Notes under the pieces: generated by a model | What the model saw: the letters and a program-made list of their open reading frames with translations, nothing else | Database searches by the model: none | What the model was told of the DNA's origin: nothing | Assembly: GCA_019279435.1 (NCBI GenBank) | Contig: JAAALK010000287.1 | Coordinates: 64,297,144 to 64,361,143, forward strand | Source: Zizania palustris | Lineage: Eukaryota; Streptophyta; Magnoliopsida; Poales; Poaceae | DNA: 64,000 nucleotides | Direction of reading: 5' to 3' | Translations under genes and position numbers: made by a program | Shown here: positions 10,936 to 21,383 of the stretch, one piece after another | Layout: the number at the start of each line of letters is the position of its first letter | Position numbering within the stretch: the stretch's first letter is position 1

Positions 10936-11901
10936 TGATGTGCACACGCCTAGGCAGCACGTGTAGCAAGTTGTTGTGGCCCGATCTTCTCGTAGGATCT
11001 GCGAACTTGATAAATTGTCGCTGCGTGACCTGGTGAAGAGGCAGCGCACCGCGAGGCTGTCCACGCGACGAACTACCGAGACAATCACCCTTCCATGTAT
11101 CGACGAAACAGCCCACGCAATCACGCCTTATAGACGTGAAGGCACGAACTGGGTGAACCGCAGTTCGGCGTTCTACAACTCCCTCAGGAATCGAAAGAAC
11201 AAATGTTGCAAGCCTCTCAAGACTCACGCATAAACAAAACTCCACGAGTTTGTGTATTCTGAATTCAATAAAAATAAGATCTGTCTTTTCATTGTCTAGT
11301 ACAAGATATATATAGAGATAGGGGCGTTCAGCTTTGAGTAAATGGCTGCATGCACATGCTCTAATGGATTTTGTGGCTGGTTCGCGCGTTTTTTTCAGCT
11401 TCTGGCAGCAGTTACTAAAATGAGTATAACTCCTCATTAGGACATCGAAATAATGGACCGTTTGATGGGCTGGAAAGTAGACTTGAAGACGCTTCCATCC
11501 ACTTATAGAACACCATCTAACTCCTTGTATTCTGTCCGCAGTGATGCTTGGAATTCGTACCATGTGTCAGTCATCTAGCTTCTGGTTGCATTCCCATGCT
11601 AAGGTGATGAACCACCATTTTATTCATGCACACCATAGGCATCTTGGTTCAGATGTCCAGAGGCTTGAAACCATCTTGATCCCATGCTGGTTCATACACT
11701 CCATCATTCCTAAGGACATTGAAACAAGAACTCAAAAGCATAGGCTCATTCAACATAGACTGATTATTAAACATAAGGTTAGCGTTCACCTGAGAATGAA
11801 TTTCCTTCTGCAATTGTTTAGCTCTACTCCTTGTAATTGGACCAGCTATCTCAAGTGGAGTTTCATTTGAAGATGAGTGAATGCTAGGCATGTACTCATT
11901 A
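10936..11901 (-). repeat. Element C 3' LTR (966 bp)
   Basis: Nearly identical to 17853-18814. The last about 250 bases of the pol frame (to the stop at 11649) lie inside it. A TATATATA run at 11307-11314 is a possible TATA box on the minus strand. Confidence 0.92.
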
Positions 11902-14441
11902 GCCTCCCCCTCTTGAGAAGGAGTCGTCCTCGACTCAGGCTCACCAACAAATGGAATCAAGTCTTTGACATTAAATGTTGTACTCACATTGGAATATTCA
12001 GGTGGCAGCTCAATTTTGTAAGCATTATCATTTATCTTTTGGAGAACCTTGAACGGACCATCACCCCGAGGAGATAACTTACTCTTATGCTGTTGGGGAA
12101 AGCGATCCTTTCGTAGATGCAACCATACAAGATCTCCTGGCTGAAATGTAACCTTCTTCTTACCTTTGTTTGCTTGCTTTGCATATTGTGCTGATTTCTT
12201 CTCAATATTCTTTCTTGTCTCCGCATGTAACCGCTTGATAAAGTCTGATCTTTTTGTGGCATCCAAGTTAACTTGTTCCTGTAATGGTAAAGGCAAAAGA
12301 TCCATGTGAGTATGCGGTTTAAACCCATAAACTATTTCAAATGGACAAGAGTTTGTTGTGGAATGGACTGCCCTGTTATATGCAAATTCAACATGTGGAA
12401 GGCAGTCTTCCCAGAGCTTCAAATTCTTTTTCAACACAGCACACAACATGGTTGACAAGGTACGGTTGACAACTTCAGTTTGCCCATCCGTTTGTGGATG
12501 ACAAGTGGTTGAAAATAACAACTTTGTGCCAAGCTTAGCCCACAATGTCTTCCAAAAGTAGCTGAGAAATTTTGTATCCCGGTCTGAAACAATAGTCTTT
12601 GGAACTCCATGTAAACGAACAATCTCCCTGAAAAACAAATCAGCTACGTGTGAAGCATCATCGCTCTTATGACAGGGGATAAAATGTGCCATTTTAGAAA
12701 AGCGATCTACAACAACAAAAATAGAATCCCTCCCCCTCTGAGACCGAGGTAACCCTAGAACAAAGTCCATAGATATATCTTCCCAAGGTACATGTGGAAT
12801 AGGTAATGGAGTATATAAACCATGGGGATTGAGGCGGGACTTAGCTTTCAAACAAACGATGCAGCACCCAACGTGTCGCTGGACATCACGTCGCATATGT
12901 GGCCAAAAGAAATGATCGGAGAGCATGTCCAATGTCTTTTTGACACCAAAATGACCAGCTAGTCCACCTTCATGTGCTTCCTGCAAAAGAACTAGGCGAA
13001 TCGAACAAGCTGTGATGCATATTTTGTTAGTCCGAAATAAGAAGCCATCATGCACATAATATTTATCCCAACCTTTTCCATCAATGCAACGAGAGAAAGG
13101 TTCTTTAAAATCAGCATCAGCAGCATAAAGTGTTTTAATGGATTCCAAACCAAGCACTTTTGTATCTAGTTGTGTAATCAACACATATCTTCTAGACAAG
13201 GCATCGACAACAATGTTATCTTTACCACGCTTATGTTTGACAACATAGGGAAACGTTTCAATGAACTCAATCCATTTAGCATGTCGACGGTTCAGCTTGC
13301 CTTGGCTTTTAAGATATTTCAAAGCTTCATGATCAGAATGGATTACAAATTCTTTAGGGAACAAGTAATGTTGCCAAACTTCCAAAACACGAACTAACAC
13401 ATAAAGCTCCTTGTCATAAACTGAGTAATTCAGATGTGGACCATTTAGCTTTTCAGAAAAGTAGGCAACTGGTTTACCTTCTTGCAGCAGTACACCTCCT
13501 ATGCCAATACCACTTGCATCACATTCAATCTCAAATGTCTTACCAAAATCAGGAAGTTGTAGCAGCGGTGCTTCACAAAGCTTTGTTTTCAGCTCATTGA
13601 AGGCTTGGTCTTGTTCATCTCCCCACTTGAATGGAACATCCTTCTTTGTCAAATTATTGAGGGGTGCAGCGATCATGCTGAAATCTTTAACAAAACGCCT
13701 GTAAAAACCTGCAAGACCATGAAAGCTTCGAACTTGGCTCACATTTACCGGTGTAGGCCAATCCTTTATTGCTTTAACCTTCTCTACATCAACCTGAATA
13801 CCATCTGCGGAAACAACAAAGCCAAGGAAAAGAACATGGTCTGTGCAAAAGGTGCACTTAGCAATGTTGCCATACAATTTCTTTTCCCTCAATACAGCAA
13901 GTACTTGATGGATATGATCAAGATGTTCATCAAATGATTTGCTATAGATCAGAATATCATCAAAATAAACAACTACAAACTTGCCAATGAAAGCTCGTAA
14001 AACATGATTCATTAAGCGCATAAAAGTTGAAGGAGCATTTGTCAAGCCAAATGGCATCACAAGCCATTCATAGAGACCAAATTTAGTTTTAAACGCTGTT
14101 TTCCATTCATCACCAAGTTTCATGCGGATTTGATGATAACCACTACGCAAATCTATCTTGGTGAAAATGATAGAACCACTTAATTCGTCTAACATGTCAT
14201 CAAGTCGTGGAATTGGATGGCGATATCGAACAGTTATAGCATTGATAGCACGACAATCAACACACATGCGCCAAGAGCCATCTTTCTTTCGGACTAAAAG
14301 AACGGGAACTGCACATGGTGATAAGGATTCACGAACATACCCTTTGTCCAAAAGCTCTTTTACCTGTCGCTGAATTTCCTTTGTTTCTTCAGGATTGGTG
14401 CGGTAGGCTAGACGATTTGGAAGCGAAGCACCTGGTACCAA
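11649..14441 (-). CDS. pol: Element C pol: RT, RNase H and integrase (930 codons open)
   Basis: Long open frame. RT shows WRMCVDCRAIN, KIDLRSGYHQIR, FGLTNAPSTFMR and the catalytic YFDDILIYS. RNase H follows with ECDASGIGIGGVLLQ. Integrase has an HHCC zinc module (HEGGLAGHFG ... CCIVC), the core Asp in SMDFVLGLP, VSDRDTKFLS and the Glu in TDGQTEVVNR. After a C-terminal WLHLRKDRFP ... DGPFKVL ... FNVKDLIPF block the frame runs into the 3' LTR with ITRSRAKQLQ near the end. Gypsy order (RT, RNase H, integrase). The true frame starts upstream; a 1-base loss near 14500 separates it from protease, so a full polyprotein could not be made. Confidence 0.9.
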   Translation of the reverse strand: MVPGASLPNRLAYRTNPEETKEIQRQVKELLDKGYVRESLSPCAVPVLLVRKKDGSWRMCVDCRAINAITVRYRHPIPRLDDMLDELSGSIIFTKIDLRSGYHQIRMKLGDEWKTAFKTKFGLYEWLVMPFGLTNAPSTFMRLMNHVLRAFIGKFVVVYFDDILIYSKSFDEHLDHIHQVLAVLREKKLYGNIAKCTFCTDHVLFLGFVVSADGIQVDVEKVKAIKDWPTPVNVSQVRSFHGLAGFYRRFVKDFSMIAAPLNNLTKKDVPFKWGDEQDQAFNELKTKLCEAPLLQLPDFGKTFEIECDASGIGIGGVLLQEGKPVAYFSEKLNGPHLNYSVYDKELYVLVRVLEVWQHYLFPKEFVIHSDHEALKYLKSQGKLNRRHAKWIEFIETFPYVVKHKRGKDNIVVDALSRRYVLITQLDTKVLGLESIKTLYAADADFKEPFSRCIDGKGWDKYYVHDGFLFRTNKICITACSIRLVLLQEAHEGGLAGHFGVKKTLDMLSDHFFWPHMRRDVQRHVGCCIVCLKAKSRLNPHGLYTPLPIPHVPWEDISMDFVLGLPRSQRGRDSIFVVVDRFSKMAHFIPCHKSDDASHVADLFFREIVRLHGVPKTIVSDRDTKFLSYFWKTLWAKLGTKLLFSTTCHPQTDGQTEVVNRTLSTMLCAVLKKNLKLWEDCLPHVEFAYNRAVHSTTNSCPFEIVYGFKPHTHMDLLPLPLQEQVNLDATKRSDFIKRLHAETRKNIEKKSAQYAKQANKGKKKVTFQPGDLVWLHLRKDRFPQQHKSKLSPRGDGPFKVLQKINDNAYKIELPPEYSNVSTTFNVKDLIPFVGEPESRTTPSQEGEANEYMPSIHSSSNETPLEIAGPITRSRAKQLQKEIHSQVNANLMFNNQSMLNEPMLLSSCFNVLRNDGVYEPAWDQDGFKPLDI
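11902..11913 (-). other. Element C polypurine tract
   Basis: In element orientation AGAGGGGGAGGC directly precedes the 3' LTR start TAATGAG; probable plus-strand primer. Confidence 0.8.
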
Positions 14442-15169
14442 ATCAATTTGATGCTCAATTCCACGGAGTGGAGGAAGTCCAGCTGGTATCTCATCGGGAA
14501 AACATCTTCGAAGTCCTGTATGAGATCAAGAACAACACTAGGCAGCGATGAAGGTAAATCATGAGTTGAAAGTAGGACCTCCTTGTGCAAGAGCACAAAG
14601 AATGGGGCTGTGGTGTTTCTCAGTTCTCTCAAATCACTCTTGCTCACAAAGAGACACTCAGTGTGGCGTGGCTGTTTAGGATTGGCATGAGGCTTTATGT
14701 GGCTGGATGGGTTAGAACTCTCTCCCTTACTTGGGTTGGGGGTCTCACTCAATTTTCTTTTGTCTGATTCCTCTCTTTTCTTGCGAGCCATATCTGAAGT
14801 ATGTATTTCCTCTGGAGATAATGGAACAAGAACCACCTTCTTGTCATTGTGAATGAAAGTGTATTTGTTAGACCATCCAAAATGCACCGAGTCCACATCA
14901 AATTGTCAGGGCCGACCAAGCAGCAAATGGCATGCTTGCATGGGGACAATATCACAATCCACCTCTCCATGATAATCACCAATGGAAAATGACAAACGAA
15001 TCATGGCTGAAACCTTAACTGTCCCGGAATTATTCAGCCATTGCATATGGTACGGATGTGGATGGTGACGGGGCTGCAAACCAAGCTTCTCAACAAGCAA
15101 AGAACTAACAATATTATTGCAGCTCCCACCATCTATGATGAAACGGCACACTTGGCCTTGCACTTTGCA
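14408..15169 (-). pseudogene. pro: Element C protease region
   Basis: Continues in the gag frame after a TGA at 15172-15170. It contains the retropepsin-like FIIDGGSCNNIVSS motif (about 15140-15100) and the family-typical ACHLLLGRP. TGA at 14908-14906, in place of Trp, breaks it. Near 14500 one base is missing, so the frame continues out of phase to a stop at 14408 while the RT frame picks up in another phase. Without these lesions gag to pol would be one frame. Confidence 0.82.
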
Positions 15170-16927
15170 TCAGGACTGAAATAAATTATGGTGTTGTCCT
15201 TGTTCAGCAGCAACAAACTGAGTGGAAAGGACTCTCCTAACCACCAAAGAAGGAGATGGTGTATTCATTGTAGAAGGCTCGAAATCAGGAAAATCAGCAA
15301 GCAACTCATCAAAATCAGCACTAGTAATCTCGTCAGAAGATGGAGAAATAACATCTTGTAACTTGTCATTGTGAGCAAAAGTTGGAATAGGTTGAATCGC
15401 TAAACAATTCAGACCTAGCTCAAATGTACCATCCTCTGCTGAATACTCACAAGTTTGGAGATTTTCATTTGATAATGGCAGGATATCGTGCTCATCCTCA
15501 GCTTCACTCTGAGAGTCATAAGAACCATCAGCAAGTGCTATAATAAGACGCCTATTGGGGCATTCAGCTTGCTTATGCCCATGACCACCACACTTAAAAC
15601 ACTCAATCTTACTTGTCTTCCTTGGGGCTGCAGCAGCGGAGGAGTTGGACTGATTGGAACTTACAGCTTTGCCTTTCGCATCAAATTGTTTGGCAGAAGT
15701 TGAAACTGGACGAGAAGCTGCACGAGCTGAAGGTGTGTGCAGCCTTGATTCTCTCTGTTGTGAATGGCGCCATGGAGTAGAACTGTTATGAGCTGAAAAT
15801 GAAACATGGGTCTTATAAGAGTCAGCAAGCTGTCGTTCTGCCCTTTTGGCAAAATGAACCAATTCTGTTATATTTGTGTAGTTTGTCATGTCCACTTTAT
15901 CAGCGATTGGTTTATTCAGGCCAACCAAGAACCGAGCCATTGTGGATTCCTCATCCTCAATAATTCCCGTACGGAGTAGGCACATTTCCATTTCTTGAAA
16001 ATATTCATCAACGCTGCGAGTACCTTGCACAAGGCGTTTGAGCCGCAAATGTAAGTCACGGGAATAATACGCAGGAACAAAACGACGTCGCAGTTCCCTC
16101 TTCATTTCTTCCCATGTGATATGGTGATGTCCAAATCGTTGGTATTCTGCGCGAATTTGATTCCACCAAGTTATAGCATAACCTTTAAACTCAATGGCAG
16201 CAAGCTTTGCCTTCTTTGCAGTTGGGTAATTATACAAATCAAATATCTGGTCCACCTTGGTCTCCCATTCAAAATAAGCATCCACATTCTCCTTCCCGCT
16301 GAAAGGGGGAATGGACACTTTAACTTTACCCAAGCCATCTTCATCTTGGCGGTGTTCATGATTACGGCGACGTCGATCACGGTATCCACCATGTTCGCCA
16401 AACTGGTTGTCACCATAATTTCCAAAGCGTCCAAAATTAGCACCACCATGAGCATCATAACCACCAGGGTGACCATGGGGGTCTTCTCCCTGTTCATCAC
16501 TATAATCGGAATGATCATCAACATCAAAATCTGCAGCACCTCCAATAGGAACGCGCCGTGCACGACCAAAAAATTGCGGCCTCCTATTAACGCCACCAAA
16601 ATTACCAAAGCCAGCATCAAGCCCTCTGCCACCACCACGGCCGCGGCCACCACCACCGCCACCGCCACCACCACCGCCACCGCCACCACCTGCAGCAGCA
16701 CGGCGTGCGGCGTCAGCCTGAAGACGTGCAGCTTCCGCCTCCAACGCGGAAGGATCATCATCATCGATATGGTCATTATTATTAGGCGGAGGCTCCTCGC
16801 GTTGTTGTTGCTGTAGAGATAGTTGAAGTGCTTGCATCCCTTGCATCAGTTGACGCATTTGTGCACGCACCTCCTAGAAATCTTCAGCAGAAACAGTGGC
16901 AGAAGAAGATGGATTGTCTCCTGCCAT
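15170..16927 (-). pseudogene. gag: Element C Gag
   Basis: The probable start is ATG 16927-16925; codon 18 is TAG (16876-16874, likely from CAG), leaving a 566-codon open remainder from GTG 16870. The N-terminal part has a Gln-rich helix and a run of about 15 Gly encoded by CCACCG-type repeats on the plus strand. The middle region with ATMARFLVGLNKPI is the retrotransposon Gag fold. A CCHC zinc knuckle (CFKCGGHGHKQAEC) lies at about 15605-15565. It ends at TGA 15172-15170, where related elements read through in the same frame into protease. Confidence 0.87.
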
Positions 16928-17838
16928 ATTAGTAGAGAGGCAAAAATAATAGGACAATATATATGTGGAATCACTCCCTCACCACTTACAAAACAAGTTC
17001 TTTCTCTCCCTGAAAAGAGCAAGAACCGGGGCTGCAATTTGTAGTGGAAGAGTGATTGTAATAGCGACGACGGTGCAACAACTCACGGTGCGTTTTTAGT
17101 GGAGCTTGGTGGGGTAATATGTAAGTGGAATGCGCTGAAAAATGTAGTGATGCAAAACCGAATAATAATCCAAGAACACAAGTCTAAGTTGCTGAATATA
17201 AAGGCAAAGAGATCGGACAAGTGATCGGACAAGGGTATGTGCACAAATAAAATTTTTTTTTCTGCTGCTGATCGGATCGGACAAGGGATCGGACAAGAGT
17301 TCGGACAAAGGTTCAGACAAGAGATCGGACAAGCAACACACAGCCAATGACTGCCTCAGATTGGACAAGAGTTCGGACAGGAGTTCGGACAAGAGATCGG
17401 ACAAGCAACAAACAGGACCGCTTCTCTTTTTTATATATAATTTGTTTTTTTTCTCCTTTTTTTTGAACAAGGATGACCAGAGATGCAACCACAAAAATTG
17501 GCACCTACAACTGAGGTGGGATGTGGCTCACAAAAATTCAAACAAGTTCGCTGGCCGGCGAGCAAAAACTTTGTCCAATTTTTTTTATATATATATGCAG
17601 CAAACAATGACGATCAGATCAAGGATGGGATGGAACAAAGATAACAGCTAGAACGATGAGGGGAAAAAAATTCAGCAACTAGACAAATCTTAAAGGATTA
17701 AAACTCGATAAAGCAAACTACAAAATCAGTAGCACGTATGAATTTGGGCTGTAGGTTTTCTTTTTGGCTATTAGTGGACAGTAGGTATATAAAATCTATC
17801 CTACCAAAAACAAGAACAATCCTACTGAGGAAATGGAG
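16928..17838 (-). other. Element C leader (between primer site and gag)
   Basis: About 0.9 kb of untranslated leader in element orientation. It contains the GATCGGACAAG array. No credible gene; the 132-aa minus-strand frame at 17096-17494 is a translation of that array. Confidence 0.7.
17211..17410. repeat. Array of about eleven GATCGGACAAG-like units
   Basis: Units start near 17211, 17223, 17270, 17287, 17299, 17311, 17323, 17360, 17371, 17382 and 17393, mostly 11-12 bp apart, with GTTCGGACAAG variants. They lie in the leader RNA of element C, where packaging or ribosome-entry signals would be expected; no function can be assigned from sequence alone. Confidence 0.8.
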
Positions 17839-17850
17839 GCTCTGATACCA
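17839..17850 (-). other. Element C primer-binding site
   Basis: Reverse complement reads TGGTATCAGAGC, initiator Met-tRNA type, two bases after the 5' LTR end in element orientation. Confidence 0.92.
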
Positions 17851-17852
17851 TA

Positions 17853-18814
17853 TGATGTGCACACGCCTAGGCAGCACGTGTAGCAAGTTGTTGTGGCCCG
17901 ATCTTCTCGTAGGATCTGCGAACTTGATAAATTGTCGCTGCGTGACCTGGTGAAGAGGCAGCGCACCGCGAGGCTGTCCACGCGACGAACTACCGAGACA
18001 ATCACCCTTCCACGTATCGACGAAACAGCCCACGCAATCACGCCCTATAGACGTGAAGGCACGAACTGGGTGAACCGCAGTTCGGCGTTCTACAACTCCC
18101 TCAGGAATCGAAAGAACAAATGTTGCAAGCCTCTCAAGACTCACGCATAAACAAAACTCCACGAGTTTGTGTATTCTGAATTCAATAAAATAAGATCTGT
18201 CTTTTCATTGTCTAGTACAAGATATATAGAGATAGGGGCGTTCAGCTTTGAGTAAATGGCTGCATGCACATGCTCTAATGGATTTCGTGGCTGGTTCGCG
18301 CGTCTTTTCAGCTTCTGGCAGCAGTTACTAAAATGAGTATAACTCCTCATTAGGACATCGAAATAATGGACCGTTTGATGGGCTGGAAAGTAGACTTGAA
18401 GACGCTTCCATCCACTTATAGAACACCATCTAACTCCTTGTATTCTGTCCGCAGTGATGCTTGGAATTCGTACCATGTGTCAGTCATCTAGCTTCTGGTT
18501 GCATTCCCATGCTAAGGTGATGAACCACCATTTTATTCATGCACACCATAGGCATCTTGGTTCAGATGTCCAGAGGCTTGAAACCATCTTGATCCCATGC
18601 TGGTTCATACACTCCATCATTCCTAAGGACATTGAAACAAGAACTCAAAAGCATAGGCTCATTCAACATAGACTGATTATTAAACATAAGGTTAGCGTTC
18701 ACCTGAGAATGAATTTCCTTCTGCAATTGTTTAGCTCTACTCCTTGTAATTGGACCAGCTATCTCAAGTGGAGTTTCATTTGAAGATGAGTGAATGCTAG
18801 GCATGTCCTCATTA
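17853..18814 (-). repeat. Element C 5' LTR (962 bp)
   Basis: Copy of the 3' LTR with a few substitutions and short indels (for example a shorter AT run near 18220 and a shorter T run near 18303). It carries a second copy of the pol 3' end as an 80-codon frame at 18804-18562. Confidence 0.92.
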
Positions 18815-18819
18815 GTCGG

Positions 18820-20609
18820 TGGACGCTTTGTTAGTTTCGGCGCAAAACTGACGACCGCTGATCTTGGATTGGACCGTCCTGGAGCGAAGGCGTAGTCGCT
18901 ACGAAAGCTCCGCTTCTGGATAAGTCATCTGTAAATATGAGTTTACTATTTTGTCCTTAGGCCCACAGTCAGTCAATCGAGTCTGTAAAAATATCCTAAG
19001 GGCAGTTTGGTCTTTTCCATTTATTTCAGCATCTGTAAAAAACCCTAAGGGTCTATTAGAATATTCCTAGGCTATTGGGCTGCCTATAAATAGGGCCCCA
19101 ACCCCTAGGGTTAGGGTTACCCATTCTGAAATCAAGTTTACTTTCACTAAAGCTTGGGTCACTTTTGGCTTTTCCATGTTTGTTCTCGTGTGAGCGCTGC
19201 CGCCATTCCTTTGTTCCTGTTCTTCACGAGTTCATCAGGTTCCAATTTTCTTTCCCGAATCGCATAACATCACGCTGTAGAATGTTTATTCTATTCATCT
19301 TGTTTCGCGTGTTCTAGCTATTTGGTGGCTCTGAGTTTCTGTCGTTGAAAGGTTTTATCATCAAAGCCATCGCAATCCCATCTGCTTGCAAAGTTCTTAC
19401 CGAGTTCTTTATATGATTCTAGCCGGCAGTTTTTGTTTGTGTAGCTGTCAGGCTACGACCTACAACTCTGTTTGCTAGTTCCTAGCCTACAGCTCCTAGT
19501 CTCATCATCTCTCTCACGGCTCCTTTTCCTGTATAGCTTCGTAGTCTATGACATAGACTGCAGTCGCACCTAGTTCCTGCTTTTATTTCGCCGCAGTCGA
19601 GGCTTAAACTTTGCATAGGAAAACGTGTGTTTTGATGTTCAGGCGAAGAAACCAAAGTTCGAAGTACCGTGGAGTGAACCCCACACAGCTCCACTGCAGA
19701 CTTCGAAGTACTACTTGCGAAGCCCTGCTGGTGTTGTGATTAGCTTCACTGTTTATTGCTTGAGGTCTCTGATTCGAAGCTAGACCCAGTTTGAAAGGAG
19801 TTTGGTTTACTTTGTGTTCGAAGTCTACCTCTGAACTGTTTTAGCTTTGTCTGTTTGGAGTAGATAAATTTTTTTCCGAGGTTTGATTTGCGAAGTGTGC
19901 TGCGAAGCAGGCTTCGATCAGATTGCACTAAAGGTTTTGAAGTACTTGCGAGGGTAGACTTCGCTCGTGCGAAGTCCCTATAGAGACAGGCTTCGACTTT
20001 TCTGTTTAGCTTCGAAGTTAATTTTTCCTGTGTTAAGCTCCGAATCTTCGAAGTGTGTTTTTTCAAAGCAGGCTTCGGCAGCAACATACTCCCGGTGTTT
20101 TTCTGCTATCCCTGGTTCGAAGGTTGCTTCGATCTGTGTTTATTCTGTCTTCGAAGTTCTCTTCGCATCCTTCACACGACCACTCCGAATTAGCTTCGAC
20201 TCCATCATCCTTCGCACGTCAACTTCGAAGCAGGTTTCGCATCGCACAGGCTTCGCACCGCACAGGCTTCGTCAAGTTTCGAACAGGAGACAAATATCAA
20301 ATAGTAACCTTTCATCTCGTTTTACGTGCAATCATGTTTAGACCTTTGAGATGATCTATCTCTGTGAAGCTTGATCTGCTCATGTTTTAAATGCTTTGAT
20401 ATTCTGCCTATTAGCACTGTGTTGGTGTCTTTTCGATTAGGACACCAGTTGTTTTTAGGCTAGATCTTTTGAGGCTTTGTTGATCTGTTTACCTTTCTTG
20501 GTTAAGTCTGTTGAGGTGCATTGGGTGTTCGGAGCAGGCCATTGATTCGAAAGAATTTTTTAGGCACCCATTCACCCCGCCCCCTCTGGTCGCTACTTTC
20601 GGTCCTACA
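18820..20609 (+). repeat. Element A 3' LTR, right fragment
   Basis: Resumes after the duplicated gtcgg (18815-18819) and matches the 5' LTR to its end CCTACA. It contains the module at 18827-18853, telo-box 19040-19048, TATA box 19085-19092, GGGTTAGGGTTA at 19108-19119 and a C-rich U5 end. Confidence 0.92.
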
Positions 20610-20614
20610 GCGAG

Positions 20615-21383
20615 GCCACTAGAGCCGCCGATGCCTCCGCCGTACAACTGGGCGGGGACCCCGTGGGCTCTGTACGTATCTGGGTCGGGGTACCCTCCAC
20701 AACCTAACACTTTGCCTTATTTCCCTTCGGAGTATTATGGATGGCAGGGTCAGACAAACGCAGCGGAGGAGGGCATCGTCCACAGACTATCCGTGGTGCC
20801 TCCGAATCGGACCTTGCAGAGCGAAGCCGAGGGGTGCGAGAACGCGGAGGCCGAAGTCAGGGGGTCCGAAACCATAACCATCAAGGTTGGGTCTCAGGAA
20901 GTCCCAATCCCAAAGACTTTGTCACCGAGGTCTGACGGAGGTAAGACTCATGCTTCGGCCGAGCTCTGCACTGAAGCTTGGTTCGATCGGCCGAACGAGG
21001 CCGGTCCATCCGACGGGGTTCACAGCGAAGCCCCCTCCGAGCGCAGGGTGCACGAGGCCAAAGGGCGCAGTACCACTTCGGCCAAAATTAATGGGAACTA
21101 AACAGTCGCACCCGGCACCAAGCCGCAGCCATCTTGGGCCCCTCCGGGCAAGTCCAAATCACAGAAGAGACGCCTAAAAAGGCTGCGGGCACAGGAGATG
21201 CGCGATAAGAAAGCTGAGGCCGAGCGCGACGCTATCTTCGAAGAGATCCGCCCTCGGCCAGCTACGAAGAAGGTATGGAGGGAGAAGCCGGTTGAGATAA
21301 CCAACCCGTCTCCTAGTCCAAGCGACGACGATGACATGCTCGACGACGATTACTCACCCATCTCTGAGGGACCCGCACCCTAG
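20615..21383 (+). pseudogene. gag: Gag of element B, right part
   Basis: In phase with the frame left at 1093. It is Pro/Tyr/Trp-rich at first, then acidic and basic low-complexity sequence. A TAA at 21099-21101 breaks it; the same frame continues to TAG 21381-21383 after an acidic DDDDMLDDDYSPISEG run. B2 has the matching TAG at 27386-27388, so that last stop may be part of the element design rather than decay. Confidence 0.8.

Larger units (their letters stand above)
10936..18814 (-). mobile_element. Element C: complete chromovirus-like Ty3/gypsy retrotransposon
   Basis: Minus-strand element of 7879 bp: 5' LTR at 17853-18814, primer-binding site, leader with a short-repeat array, gag, protease, RT, RNase H, integrase and 3' LTR at 10936-11901. 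The target duplication is gtcgg at 10931-10935 and 18815-18819. In element orientation the LTR runs TAATGAG to ACATCA, i.e. TA...CA ends rather than TG...CA. LTRs differ at only about ten positions by eye, so this is probably the youngest insertion in the nest. RT and integrase resemble plant chromoviruses, possibly the CRM group; the lineage call is tentative. Confidence 0.9.
1094..20609 (+). mobile_element. Element A: complete Sirevirus-like Ty1/copia retrotransposon
   Basis: Order is 5' LTR, primer-binding site, gag, protease, integrase, RT, RNase H, a long non-coding region with polypurine tracts, and 3' LTR. The LTRs start TGAGGAGCC and end CCTACA; the 5' copy ends CCTATA. The 5-bp target duplication gcgag lies at 1089-1093 and 20610-20614. 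Without the 7879-bp element C and its extra 5-bp target copy, element A is about 11.6 kb. The 2.1-kb LTRs, long Gag with two CCHC knuckles, copia domain order and repeated GGGGGAG tracts fit the Sirevirus (SIRE/Maximus) lineage. Many stops and frameshifts make it non-autonomous. Confidence 0.92.

Noticed and set aside
10850..11563. 237-codon minus-strand frame as a gene
   Set aside because: It spans the A LTR / C LTR border, so it is an accident of the insertion.
16121..16816. 231-codon plus-strand frame
   Set aside because: It is antisense to the C Gag and owes its Thr/Ala runs to the Gly repeat; no domain.
17211..17410. CRISPR-like array
   Set aside because: Units of 11-12 bp are too short, there are no regular spacers and the context is a plant retrotransposon.
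17096..17494. Leu/Ser-rich 132-codon minus-strand frame
   Set aside because: Translation of the GATCGGACAAG array in the C leader; no start context or homologous motif.
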